A stretch of DNA of 64,000 nucleotides from Suillus spraguei (GCA_016800925.1 JABCPU010000295.1:20593-84592); one strand, 5' to 3'. Positions 36,044 through 48,830 are shown, numbered from the stretch's first letter. Made by a program: numbers and translations. Notes: a model not told the origin generated them from the letters alone.

Positions 36044-38643
36044 ATGTCGATGTCCAGCATGAATTCCAATGATAAGAATGCAAGCAACAATTCCGATGAG
36101 TAAGTCCTCATTTTCTGCGATTGTATTAGAATTGAATTCCTTTATTTTTTAGTTCACTCGCGCCAGATCTTCTCCAGCAGATATTTGAGGTCCTCGAAGC
36201 TTCTAGCATTGCCGAGGAAAGGGGAAAGGGCCCGGATTCTAAATTTTGGGCTGCATACAAAAAGATATCTGGTGAATACGACGACAACATGTTAGAGAGA
36301 TGTGATGGCAATATGAATATATTAATGCTCTTTGTACGGAAATATCATCATCCTTGGTTTTATTACCATCTAACACGAACAACCAGGCCGGTCTCTTCTC
36401 CGCAGTCAATACTGCGTTTATCATTGCAATGCAACCCAATCCCGCTGATACCACCAATGACCTTTTGGTAGAGTTGTTGCAGAATGCACCATGGAACGCT
36501 CAGCGACAGGTGTCCCTTTCGGCACCCGTCGCTTTCTCTTCTTCCCAAATCTGGATGCAGGTGCTTGCATATACGAGCCTTACACTCAGTCTACTTTCCG
36601 CTTTCGGCGCTGTCTTGGGCAAGCAATGGCTGAGTCACTATAAGACCAGCCGTTTTGACCGTGCCCGTGGTCGACTTGAAGACCGATGCCAACAGAGGCA
36701 TCGCAAGTTTCAGGAACTAGAAAAAGGGCGGTTCGAATATGTCCTGCATTCATTCCCAGTCCTTCTCCAGATCTCTCTCTTGTTGTTTATTTTGTCCTTG
36801 GCAGCTGCCACATGGATACAACACCGGATCATTTCCTTTTTCATCATTGTACCGACTGCTTGCGGCGCCCTCTTCTACTTCTACATCGTTTGGGTATCTC
36901 TAAAATCCCCGACAGTCCATTCCAGACGCCAGTCTCCTTATTCATTCGATATCTACAGAAGCTCTGCAAAAGTCATGAGGATGAAAATCATAAAGATTCT
37001 ACTACTGCCTTGTCATGGATCTTGGACACTTCAACAAATCCTGACATTCTCAGTCTGGCGCTCGATTTGATGGTTCGCATATCCAGCCACTCGCAGCTGT
37101 CGCAGCACCTGTCATCGTCGTTGATCCCGAAAGTGCTAAAAATGTTCATGGAATCTTTTGAATCTTCGCCAGTAGACAATGTCAGCGCGGTGTCATTCGG
37201 GAGGGCGTTGATCCACCTCTCATGGAAGTTTGACGGGGCGATGGAGATACTAGGTGGACTCTCACCAAAGTGGCCGCACTGGTCATTGTGGCGCAACCTG
37301 TATCTTCCTTGGGCACTGGAACATTCCAAGACGTCATTCCGCCGAATGAAGGAGACGGGTTCTGCAGATCCACTGGAGCAAATGGACAACACGCGCACTG
37401 CTCTGCGTATGGCGCTGGGTGCTAGGATGGATAAATTTGTTAATCCAGGAAAGAAGGAGGAATATATAGAATTGGTTTGGCATGATAAAGTCGGGTCGGA
37501 ACTCAATCTCCTGGACGTTGACTGGCTCATGGACTGCGCAAAACATTTCCATACTGTTTGGCAAGACTTTGATGCAGCAGGAGATGCTCTCCTCTTGCTC
37601 ACTGACCTCAAGAACATCAGTCAAGACTCCATCGTTCCATTTTTGAATAGCAGCCCTAGATCGACAAGATTGCGTCATTGCGCACTTCGAGCTGCTTGTC
37701 GGGCTGTTGATATCAACTCGGCCTTCGATCCATCTTTCGCAAAGGCTGTCCTTATGGCTGTCAGTCCCTCCATCCAGCGTGGACACGGGCGACTTATTTG
37801 CCAATGCAATCCACCTTCTTGAATTCACTGTTTGGCCCCACAATCATCCCCTGGTAGGCTCCCCACTCATCGACATTCAGCGTCTAGTGTTCGTCGTGCT
37901 GTCAGCACCATCACTTGACAATACTGAGGAGTTTCATCGGTACTGCCATGTACTCATTCATTCATGCGTCGAGCTACCAGCCTTGACTGCAAACGTACTG
38001 CTGTACACATCGCTTATCGTATCAGACAAGATCTAGCTATGATCACCGGCACTCCCAGCTTGACTGTTCCGGTGCCCTTACAAACCGATGTCCTCTCTAA
38101 GCTCTCCCCAGCCCTATTCACTATGGTTCCATCCAATTCGATTCCCTCGATTATTTCTTCTATCTCCGTCTCATCTTCGCTCTCGCAAGTCGTCCCAAGT
38201 GGCTTCCTCGCTTAGAGGAAGATTGTCATATCAAGAGATGCATCGACATTATACCTGTCTTTTGCGATCAACCTCCTTCTTCCGTCTTTTATTTGGCCGG
38301 AATCTTCCTCCGCATCGAGGTCGCTTCTGGGACGGGACTCGTCATCAAACCATCACAGTGGTGGGACTTGACCAGGATGGCATGGCATGTCGCTGGCCGT
38401 CGGGACCGTAATGACGGTTCTGATTCCGTCCTGGATGACGGCATTGACATTCTTGAAGCTCTTGTTACCACCACGAAGTCTTGCATGCCAAAAGATGCTT
38501 CAGCGAGCGACCTCGAATCCCTTCGTAATGGGCTGGGTGGCGCAATTCTCAAGTTGGAATCGCGACAACCACCGCCCAAGGAAATCATGGCTAAAATAAA
38601 AGATTTAAAAGATATGAGGCGTCTTAGATTACCAGTACTGTAA
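36044..38643 (+). pseudogene. DUF6535 membrane protein, copy B (nearly intact)
   Basis: Start MSMSSMNSNDKNASNNSDE at 36044. An intron (GA|GTAAGT to TTTTAG) leads to APDLLQQIFEVLEASS and FWAAYKKISGEYDDNM, and a second intron (TTT|GTACGG to CAACCAG) to the DUF6535 core. That core is GLFSAVNTAFIIAMQPNPAD, WMQVLAYTSLTLSLLSAFGA, and the hydrophobic pair LLQISLLLFILSLAAATW and FFIIVPTACGALFYFYIVW. A long helical cytoplasmic-type tail follows. The end reads GGAILKLESRQPPPKEIMA with TAA at 38643. Two or three frame breaks remain: near 36912 (TCCCCG, one C fewer than the frame needs), near 37785 (shared with copy A, so older than the duplication or a missed intron), and near 38133. Family function is unknown. 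It is convergent with NLR copy 2, stop to stop about 115 bp. Confidence 0.8.
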
Positions 38644-38758
38644 AAACTCAGTGACGGATGTTTATCTCGAGTTACGTTTATGTTACCCAAGGCGGTGTTG
38701 TATTACTCAGACTCTATTGTACAAGTTTTGTGTAGGATATATGCAGATTCAGAGGAGA

Positions 38759-41700
38759 TCACGGCACAGTTTCTTGTTCCCGACACCTGTGCCATGATGT
38801 ACCATGCACAAAACGCGTTAGATCCAGCTGCGAGGAACCATCGGATATCAACACGTGTTGTTGGCGACAGACGGGTGGCGATCAGATGGAACCCACAGGA
38901 GAAGCCGCCCCTCTGGACCTATAATCCACCCTTCCTTGAGAGACGCTAGTTTGCAAGACTCTAGGAGAACGGAGGAGGTGGAATAAAGAATACTAGTAAG
39001 GTCAGACGAGAAGCCTGTAGGTACTTGAATGGGTTTATCCCACACCCGGATTGATTGGTCATCTGAGCCAGACGTGATACATTGTTCGTCTAGCGAGATC
39101 GCAACAGACCGAACATAGTCACCGTGCCTTGCAAGTTGCAGAGAGGCACAAAATACACCACTACTCTCTACATCCCACATCCGAACGGTGTTGTCAGCTG
39201 AACCAGATACAATACGTTTTCCATCTTGCGAGATCGCAACAGACAGAACATCGTCGGTGTGCCCTTGGAGGGGGGCACAACATGGCTCCCTAGTGTCTGC
39301 ATCCCACACCCGGATCGTCTTGTCACGTGAACCAGACACGATGAGATTTCCATCCCATGAGAGTGCGACAGACTGGACCCAGTCGGTATGCCCTTGGAGG
39401 GGGCTACCCAATTCCTCGCCAGTCTCCAAGTCCCATACCCGGATCGTATTATCGGCTGAACCTGAGATAATGTAGTTTCCATTTACTTGGACCGACTGTA
39501 CGAAAGAGGTGTGCCCTTGGAGTGGGGGACCGAGTGCCTCACGAGCCTTGATATCCCACACCCGTATCGTCTTGTCATCTGAACCGGACACAACGTGTTT
39601 TTTATCTGACGAGATGACGACAGACCGGACGGCGCCAGTGTGCCCTTCGAGGGTAAATGCGCTCCCATTCTCCACATCCCACACCTGGACCGTCTCGTCA
39701 TTCGAGCCAGACACAATTAGTTCGCCATCTGGCGAGATTGCAACAGACCGAACAACGCCGGTGTGCCCCTTGGGAGGGGGGTTCAACTCCTTGCCAGTCA
39801 TTCTATCCCATACCCGGACTCTTCCATCATCTAAACCACACACAACACGTCTTCCAGCAGACGAGACAGCGATTGACATAACGTTGGCATCCCCGCAAGG
39901 ATCTGGGGCGGTGGTATGACATGTCCAGGAATGACCCGAGCGGTGCGAGGAAAATGCTCGACAAATATCTTATATATCGCCGACGCTGGTGGAGCAAACG
40001 GCAGAGCGGACAAGTATAAGTGCGGAGTGCTGTGTAAGATGGTGGTTCCAAAAGTTCGGACGAAGTCTTGGGTGTCCTTGGCAGCGTTACTGGTATGTGT
40101 ATATTCGTCATGACCCTGCCATTACTCATGAGGTTCCACTGGTCCCAACAATAAGATCCAGCCACATACCTTGAACCAGTCTGTGATAGACGAGAGGCAC
40201 CCCTCTGAACTGCCGAGACTTTTCGTCAGAGCCAGTGCTTCCAGCCAGAACAGGAGCCGTTCCCCTTCGAAGAAAGCCTGGACATTCTTGGCAAGCGATG
40301 ATTCAAAGGACGTAGCTTGTACATGTGTGCCCCAGAAGCGACACGAGTACGATATCTCAGCCGGGATGGACTTATTCACTCGTGTCTCCAAATCGGTGAT
40401 AGCAGAGTTGAGCAGGTGAGAACTCTCTAGGGAGCAGATATTGAAACGGAGCCCATCTTCCATGATCTGAAGCGAGGCGAAAGCTAGGTCACGTTGTACC
40501 AGTGACATGTCGACGAAGAACTTCTGGCTCCGCGAATTCGCTGTGAGGAATTCATAGAAGGATGGGTGGACCGGGCATATTGGAGTCTGGGAATCCCTAG
40601 TGCCGGTAAAAAATGAATCCAGTGACCCGATGACATGAGCAACGTCGTCATGATCATGATCACGAACACTTGGGAAATGCCGTCGCATCGCAGTCAATGC
40701 GACCATAGGAAGTGGTTCTGGTGATGCGAGGATTTGCCCCATCACGGAGCGAAATCTGCGAAGAAAATTACCGTAGTCGTCCTTTGGTATAATGTCTTCC
40801 AAGATAAGTCTGTATATATAATCAAACGGGTACGTGTCTCCTCTAGACGTTCCATCAAGTACGCGTTTGAAACGGACCATTGGATCTTTGTCCACTCTAG
40901 TGGCTCCGTTGATATACTCACAGGCGAGGCGAGCCCATTCAAACTGACCACCAGATTTCTGAACGACCCTCTCGAGATGTTCATCGTTGAACACGTTGCC
41001 CAGGCCTCCTAGTTTGGAGGAGAAGTAGAGCAGAATATCATGTTCTGTAGAAGTACCGTCCAAGGAAATGTGTTTGACATGTGGTACAGTGTCAAGGATG
41101 TCGTGAATGTCGTCTAATAGACGGGAAGTGACGAGGATACGGTAGTTTCCTGGGATTGGCTGAGAGCAAGACATGTTTAGCTTGCCAGCAAGCAGACGAA
41201 GCAACTGTTCCCGAGAACTTGCTCCGCCACTCTCATTCAACCCATCGATAACAATCAGGAGGGGAGAAACAAAGGCTTCCTCGGCCTCCTTTATTGGCGC
41301 AACTATTAATTCTTGCCATTGTTTTGTAATGTTCGTTGCGTGCCTGAGCGTGTTGTCTTCGTGAAACGCATCCGCTAGCGCTCGCCTCATGAAAGGATCG
41401 CAATCAGCCAGATCGCGTGCAATCGTGGGAAATATTTTCTCATGGAGGCAGTCGGCTCCTCGTGTACGATCGAAGCAGAAGCAAGCTCCCAGACCACCGA
41501 GCTCCTTATACCACTGCATTATTGTGTGGGCAATGGCTGATTTGCCTGTATATGCAGCGCCAGACAGCCACAGGACGCACGGTACGTCCTCTCCCGTGTT
41601 GCAAACCCAGGCTTTGATCTGAGACAGGATTTCTGTCCGAGTACCTGGGAAACAACACTTGGAGATATCGAGTCCGGTACCGGCTGCATACACCATGTCG

Positions 41701-43320
41701 CTGGGGTCAAGATCCCCGGCTAGATGACAAGATGGTGATTATCAGAGAAGGTTCGATGTGAGTTTGAGGCCAACCCTTACTCATACGGTAGAGGCTGATG
41801 TTACGAGTCGTTGGGTCTCGAAATTCCTGCATCAGGTCGTTGAGGACTTTGTTGTAGTTCTGAATCGTGACAGATGTCTCTTCGGAAACGTACTTGCCAA
41901 CTCGTTTCCCTATTCAAACCAGTCAGTCATGAGCGACTACTTGGTACATTCAACTCACAAAAATTCTTGGTCTCTGAGTAATAGATGATGAAGTCGGTAC
42001 ACTCTAATGTTTGTCGCGCCATCTGTCCGTATATCGAAATCCTAGCCGATTCCTGGCTTTCCGTCATTAAAGCACAGACTTCCCCGATCTTTGCAACTAG
42101 AGGGGAAAGAACATCGTCTGTGGGTCGCTGAGCGTGAATCATCTGACATCAGGTACCTTATAAACCTGCAAAGCTGAAGATATGTGCATGAGCGCACCTT
42201 AGACGCGCATGCCACTGCTGACTTCGCAACTGGATTTACCTACGCATGAAGGTCAGTCACGCACAAACCAGCGATAAAAACATATATATGTACACTCCGA
42301 GAAGTAACTGAGTCAACTTCTTCTCGGCGTTCGACATTCTTGGAGAGACTGTCGGTGGCATAGCAGCTAGGTGATTGAGCCTAATGATGGACCTTAGTTT
42401 ATTATCGAAAAAGAAAAAGGTCATTCCAGGTATGTGAAGAGTCACCTACCTGGCTCTTCGGGAATGATGACGCAACTACAAGGTCGGAAGATCGAGTCAG
42501 AGTGCGAGGGCAATCGAAAGTTCGGCTTATATCAGAGCATGACATATGAGTCTTCACGAATAGTAGAAGCTTGTTTGTGCGAGGTTCATAAGTGCGGGAA
42601 AGGGACAGCTGTGATCTATGATGAGATCCTTATAAACAACCATCAAGGATGATGTTCCATACCTCTTCTACTGGTACATTGACGGTGCGCTGGGCATCTA
42701 CACCAGGGTCTGAATTACCCTGATTATATGTATCCTGGAAATTACACGCAGCCTCGAGAATCGCTGATGCATTTTGGGCAGGGCATGCAGATTTCACACG
42801 CCCCAAAACTGGCATTCTGACTCGGTATGCCACACGCTCCAAAGGTGCATTATCGAGTCTTGCGGGCTCTTCTGCATCCTGAAATGATGATTGGCAGTCA
42901 GCACCTCTGCACACACTAGAGGGAGTATCGTGGACCTGTGCAACCAGCAGAAGTTAGACAGAGAGAACTGAAACTGAAAAGTGACTTACCACGATATTCG
43001 GACTCGATGGGACACTTCCACGGTCAACGTTTGGGAGAACAGGCTCGGAGTTCCGGGGATTCTTCTTTGCGATCACATGAACCTCATTCCAGGAAACTTG
43101 GGATCCTCGTCGACTCACAAAAACATTCTTCACATTTTTAACCTTCGCCAGTAGAAACTGACGAACTTTGCCACGGCGTCTACTCTGGACCAAGAATGCA
43201 TCAGAGTCAACACTTCAAAGGAAATGAACTTGATGAAAAGTAGCGACATACCTCGGGGATTTCACTGGGTGTGCTGGGAGGAATTGTACTGGGATCCTTC
43301 GACTGATTAGTTTCACTCAT
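38759..43320 (-). pseudogene. NACHT-WD40 NLR-like gene, copy 2 (WD40 frame breaks)
   Basis: Starts MSETNQSKDPSTIPPSTP at 43320. It has a longer N-terminal region than copy 1 (exons near 43190-43010 and 42900-42630: KVRQFLLAKVKNVKNVFVS, VAYRVRMPVLGRVKSA). Then comes the helical N-domain (MARQTLECTDFIIYYSE). The splice at about 41720 keeps frame (M-TGDLDPSD), unlike copy 1. The NACHT frame at 41696-40122 is open: GAAYTGKSAIAHTI, LLIVIDGLNE, VHPSFYEFL. After the intron, the frame breaks near 39895: a few bases are lost before the first WD40 blade compared with copy 1. WD40 blades 1-7 read open at 39879-38848. A single-base loss near 38852 then makes a premature TGA. The ancestral stop equals 38759. 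As it stands the protein would end before the propeller. Confidence 0.8.
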
Positions 43321-43458
43321 TGTATGTGGTTGACGTTGAGATCAGTCTTTCTGGAGGTTCTGAGTAAATGATGGGGGTGCGATAAGCAACGAAGCTCTGA
43401 GTAAATGATAATGATGGGGTACGATAAGCAACTAGTGAAGATAGGGTGGCATCGCTCC

Positions 43459-43468
43459 GTTTAAATAG
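43459..43468 (-). promoter_or_regulatory. TATA-like box of NLR copy 2
   Basis: Reverse-strand GCTATTTAAA, 140 nt before the ATG. It corresponds to the box upstream of NLR copy 1. Between it and the ATG a short stretch (CTGAGTAAATGAT, GATAAGCAAC) is repeated. Confidence 0.45.
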
Positions 43469-43783
43469 CCAACTGGAAACATACCATGATACACCAGGGC
43501 CTGAGCCTCAAGGCAAATAATATATTGAAAACTACGTTGCGTTGCCGTCAATCTCCGAAGGTTTTGTTACATAGTAGGGATCCGCGGGCCACGCACTTCC
43601 TCCATCTTGCCAAATGTCCACCCCCAACTGGACTGGTGACTGGTCAGTTCTTGAAACTTCAAGGTAACGATCTGTTTGTGTAATGGGTTCTTGTTCTACA
43701 ATATATTCACGATACTATGATATGAATATCACGCACAAGTATTTAACACAGTAAAACACCGAGGATATTTAAACACGTAAGAA

Positions 43784-44173
43784 CTACAACGAGGTTGCGA
43801 TATTTTGAGAAAGAACAAACAAACAAGTCAATTGCAATAACACGTGTATCAGTAATATTACTCGCAAACGCTTGATGCAAAGATGCTGTGTATGTGAAAA
43901 TTGACGAATACAAGTTACTAGAACGATCACAAATGCAGCTGTTAGCAGCACTATATGCAGGTGAATGCTGCGATCGACGTGACAACTATCGCAAGAGAAA
44001 TAGACAACAGTCAGGCATATAGAAAGAAAGGCCCAAAACAAGACACTAAAAGTTCTCCCTAGCATTACGCGACTTTGTTCTTCATAGATCGTGAACACAT
44101 ATCGATCATAATGCATAAACACAGCTTCATTTATGTAAAATTGGAGCCAACAATATTGACTCGATATACACAA
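43784..44173 (-). CDS. Small hydrophobic ORF, possible membrane-protein remnant
   Basis: A 129-codon frame with at least two hydrophobic segments (FSVLFWAFLSICLTVVYFSC and HIVLLTAAFVIVLVTC). The opening YDRYVFTIYEEQSRVM is loosely like fungal DUF6533 membrane proteins, but this is a weak impression. No paralogue in the other cassette. Flanks 43470-43783 and 44174-44690 hold nothing recognised. Confidence 0.3.
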   Translation of the reverse strand: MCISSQYCWLQFYINEAVFMHYDRYVFTIYEEQSRVMLGRTFSVLFWAFLSICLTVVYFSCDSCHVDRSIHLHIVLLTAAFVIVLVTCIRQFSHTQHLCIKRLRVILLIHVLLQLTCLFVLSQNIATSL

Positions 44174-44894
44174 CGACTACACGTGTGAGCTATCCCGTCG
44201 GATGTCACTGAAGCAGCTGATACGTGAACTAGTAAGATGTGACACGAGCCATGACGTGGATCCCGTGTCTGTGCCAAGATGCATAATAAGCACCAACGCC
44301 GCCACTACATTGAACTGACACTAATACTTAGTTTGTACATACTTTACCAGACCCGGTCTTCGGACCACACTAACGACTGACGGCAAGGCATGTGGTTTTA
44401 GACAGACGACTGATGGAAGCCTCGAGGCATGGCATCACACGTGAAGAAGCACTGGCAGAAATGGAGTGGGTTCACAGTGCATTGCCTCACTTGCAATCAC
44501 TAAAACGAGACTTCCATGCCTTGCGATCGCAATTGATGATCTTATCTAAGAATTGATTTGTGATGTCGGATGCAGTACTAATAAGTACAGTATGCAGTGA
44601 ACGTGCAATGGTAATAAAACACTACCCCACTTTCTGCGCTTGCCGCTGCAAAGTGGACTGTACCCGCTTCCTTGTTCGGCATGTATCAAGAAAAAATATC
44701 TGATCAACGTGCAGGAGCTTGGAAACTGCACGCTGATGCCAATCCCCGAACAGGGCTGCATGTACAGCTAGTTTTATTACACCCACGATGCAAAGGCGTC
44801 TGCAATGATCTTATGACTGACGCGTTCATTGCATACATGGTTACATGTCTACACGATATTCTATTTCGGAGATAAATAAATATTTACTGACCAG

Positions 44895-47800
44895 TTACTG
44901 GTACCAACGCTCTCGCAGCCGTTTCCGTCGGACCATAGGCTTCGTCACCATAATTGCGATTCCCAAACCAGCAACCGTCAGCACAAGCTGCACTTTATTG
45001 AAATTCTCATTGAGAACGTCAAATGTGCCCGAAGGCGCGATGCGCGTGAAGAAGACGTCCAGGCCGTAGACAAAGACTAACGATGTCGACTCTAGCAGAG
45101 ATGGAGAGGTGACTATGCGGCGGACGTTTGCAACCTTTAAAGCGCGTGAATATTGCGTGCTTCGAGGTCAGAAAGCGTGTAACAAACCTCGTAGTCGTGT
45201 GAGAGCACGAGTCGGGCATCCTCTGGCAGTACAGCATCATATTGTACGAGCATCTCCTCCTGCTCTTCGCTACTGGGCTTGTGCTTCGGCCGTCTTGGAT
45301 TGAGCATTCGCCGAGGAATAGACTGAATACTATTCTTGCGATTTGCAACTGCACAATCACCATTAAAAATGCATCGCTCAGTCACAAGGGAATCATACCT
45401 ATGATGTCCTTAGTTGACACTCCAAACTTCGTTGAGGTTGACGATATAGCAGTGATGCCGTGAGGCATGATAAACGATTGTTCGTATGTGCTGATATGCA
45501 GCGTCTCATTAGAATACGATGAAAGCTCGGAGCTATGTCGAAACCTCAGTCTCATTCTTGAAATCCACCAGCAAAAGACCAACCTTTTTGACTTGTCATC
45601 TGGTCCATCACCCTCGTAAAACTCAACGGACACGACTCTGTATCCTTTGCTCTGTCCCGTCCCAGAAAACTCATCGTCAAAGTAATAGTATACCAGCCAG
45701 TTCTCAGTGAGGGTTGCCTGTACGTCACATACGCCACCGGCAGCAGGGACACTGGCATGGTAAATCACACTACCTTTGACCACGTCCAACACATATATCC
45801 CACACGTACTGGACGGCAGGAAAGATGTGAGGACCAATGTCAAGTGGGGGTTGAGATACTTATACAGCGTCTTACGGTTTCCGAGGACCTTTCCAATCGA
45901 TGCAATGGGACCGCGCGTGTTCGGAATAACAGCGTGAATTTCCTCTTTTTGTGGTAGCGAAAGTGTCCATGTTGGATAGGCAACTAAGAACTGGGACAGC
46001 TCATGATTGAGGCCGAGTTGATGGCCTAGAATTTGGCGCCGGTCAGGAATATCCGCGCGGAGAGCGAGATGTAGGGATGGAGCGAGTAATTCGAACTCAG
46101 CCTGGGCCGATGGAGTATCTGGATAAATGCGCGCCTGTTGACAGTTAGTTAGGCTTGCAGATTTAAGTAAAGGAATGCAGCATACCTGGAGGTATTCATC
46201 GAGCATGACTACAGTCCGGTTCTTGTTGGGAAGCATGAAAACATCGACCAACGGACCCATGACAGCATCGAGACCTTGCAGAGCAACTCTAGGAAAAGAC
46301 TGGTGCCCCTCTATGACGTCGTCCCCAGTAAGTGCATTCAAATGGAATAGCACAGTGTCAACAAGAGACTGAGCCGCGTCAACATAAATCTTGCAACAAG
46401 AATGTGACTCACATTGTCAGCCACACGTTGTGTGACGATCACTATCTGAGGTCCTTCTGGATCGCTCACTGTCCGCGTGACGAAAATCTTAGTAGGGATT
46501 ATTCTCCCACCAACCTTTGCTGCCCAACCAAGGCCAAACACGCGACTCCATAAGACTCGACCATTACTGGAGTCAATACCGAAGACTTTCCCATACGATG
46601 TAGCCGCCACGATGATCTGTCTGAACCCGAAAGCGTCGCGCGTGAGCGTATCCTCATCCGAGGAAGAGGCAGCTGATGCAGTCACAGTAGCATATGAGCC
46701 AGTCGCAAAGCGTCTAGCAAAATTTGCCAAATATTGAGGAAGGTTCTTGAAAAACATTTAGCGCGAACGACTTCAGTATAAGTGAACCTTGTACCCTGGC
46801 GTCAGATAACTGACGTTGAAGCCGCTCAAAGTAACCTTCCTCATCCACGACCGCATGGGACATGACAACCTTTTTCTCAGGAAGCTCTACAAACTCCGCA
46901 ACTTGGATCGATGCCAGCGCTTCTTCCCGAACCCACCGCAGTCTGTCATGTTGCCAAAGCTGCACTGAGCCTGTCGTGGTGGTAAGTAACATACGAGTAT
47001 TCTCATGCGTTTCGTTTGCGCTTGAGCCGTCAAACGCAACCTAACATCTAAATAAGATCTGACCCTGGAATAGCTGTACAGTGGACTCACGTGCCAGATG
47101 ACACCATGGTCAAGCGTCTGGAAGGGAAACCCAAAACCAGAGACTGAAGCCTTGCCCTCAGAAAAGTGGATGGCAAGAGTTTGGTGGACGGCCGACTAAG
47201 TTTCCAGTTGCATAAGAAACACCAGCAAATACAGAAGGGTCTTACATGGTGAGTGTTCGACCAATAAACGCGCGCAACTCGCGGCTCGCCATCTTGGCTG
47301 AGGCTTCCTACGAAATGAGAATCTGATTGCGTTTCCGAAGGGGCCTGGGGCAGCCCTCAGCAAATCGTGGGAAGGACATGAAATACAGAACATACCACGT
47401 CACCAAATTCCCAGATTGGTTGAAGTGAAGATGCGTTTGCGTCAAAATGCATGACGTGCGCGGCGCCTCCTTCCTTGACTGCGAGGAATTGTCCATTGGT
47501 CGAAAGACCAAAGTCACTAATCCTATCGTATTTGATGTTCGGAAGAGCCATAACTTGACCCTTCAACTCAGGCGTTAATACGGCAGCTTTGAGAGCACCA
47601 TCTTCAAGCCAATTGATGCAGATAGTAATTGTAGTTCCTATCTGGGAGCTAGCAGCAACGAATTTGGTTCGCTCATCTTTTATGTTTGCCGGAATGTTGA
47701 CAGACGCAATGAGTTCGCCCGTGGTCGCTGATAAGGTCGTCGCGTGCAGAGTGTAGGATGAAAATGACTTAGCGAACCCCAAGAGATACACGGTTGACGG

Positions 47801-48521
47801 ATCAACGATGATGTGAGAATACAAGATCGTGGACCTGATTAACCGACGTCAATGAAGTGAAGACCGTATGATACATAGAACACACACCCTTGATCAGGAG
47901 AGTTCCAAGTCCACATAATGTCCCCAGTCTCATCTAGATGGGTGACGGAATCTCCATTTGTCAGTGCGAAATATGCCGTTGAGTTGAGGGAGTGATTAGT
48001 AAAGCGCAAGAGTGAAATTCCGAGATTTTGAGGTTCGTGGACTCGTGCGTCTCCCGGGCTGTGTAGTTGCTTCTCCAGTATGAGATGGCCAGTTTCCAGG
48101 TCGTACGTGCGTAAAGTTGACCCTCCGGGTCCAGATAAAGAAGACACGCCTAGTACATGTTTGAACCGAAGATACACTTGAAATCGGCATTATAACGCAC
48201 TATTGTTGTCGTGGCTGAATGCCATGATCAGATCCCCCACATCATATATATTTCTCCATACTGCAGACACGTCAGCGGAGCCAACGCCAGGATGAGGCAC
48301 TCACCTATAGAGCCATCCGTGGCGTTCAATGCTGCCAGTACATTGTTGCTCGTAGCAGTCAGAATATAATCACCATGGAATACAGGTGCAGTATGTGGAG
48401 AACCATGCAGCGGTACACCGATTAATTTCGTGTTCCAGTCCACCACACCCACGTCAGATTCGTGTAGAGCGCATACTGTGACGGCCAGCGACACAAGTGA
48501 GAGCTGGCGCAGACAACGCAT
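44895..48521 (-). CDS. EMC1: ER membrane protein complex subunit 1 (EMC1), intact
   Basis: Start at 48521: MRCLRQLSLVSLAVTVCAL is a signal peptide, then HESDVGVVDWNTKLIGVPL and ILTATSNNVLAALNATDGS open the luminal beta-propeller typical of EMC1. About a dozen exons join in frame with short introns. Landmarks are WRNIYDVGDLIMAFSHD, SGPGGSTLRTYDLETGH, GFGFPFQTLDHGVIW, LDEYLQ|ARIYPDTPS, WLVYYYFDDEF, PHGITAISSTSTKFGVSTKD, IIVANRKNSIQSIPRRMLNP, KPSSEEQEEMLVQYDAVLP and LSHDYE|VANVRRIVTSPS. The C-terminus has one membrane helix (VLTVAGLGIAIMV) and ends TKPMVRRKRLRERWYQ, stop 44897-44895. EMC1 is the large scaffold of the ER insertase complex for tail-anchored and multi-pass proteins. All junctions checked keep frame, and it is the only intact copy among several fragments in the window. 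Confidence 0.93.
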
Positions 48522-48830
48522 GGAAGAAAAGCTGCAAATTCGCGTGGACTGACGTGTTTTGGTGTTGCCAGAGGGTAGACCTTATGGTAAATGGTGAGAG
48601 CACCTATGTAGGCCTTGGAAGTACGTTGTACTACTATATATATGTGTCGTAGTGATAACGTGGACATTTACTGGCACAGAATTGTCAGTACTTACTTTCT
48701 CACGATCTCCCGCACTTCTTCGTGAGCATAAACTCCTGCACGAGCTTTCAGCTAAGTAATATATTCTACAGCCAACATCGAGTCATACACGACAATAATA
48801 AACCAGCTCTAATAATTCTGTATTATCCAC

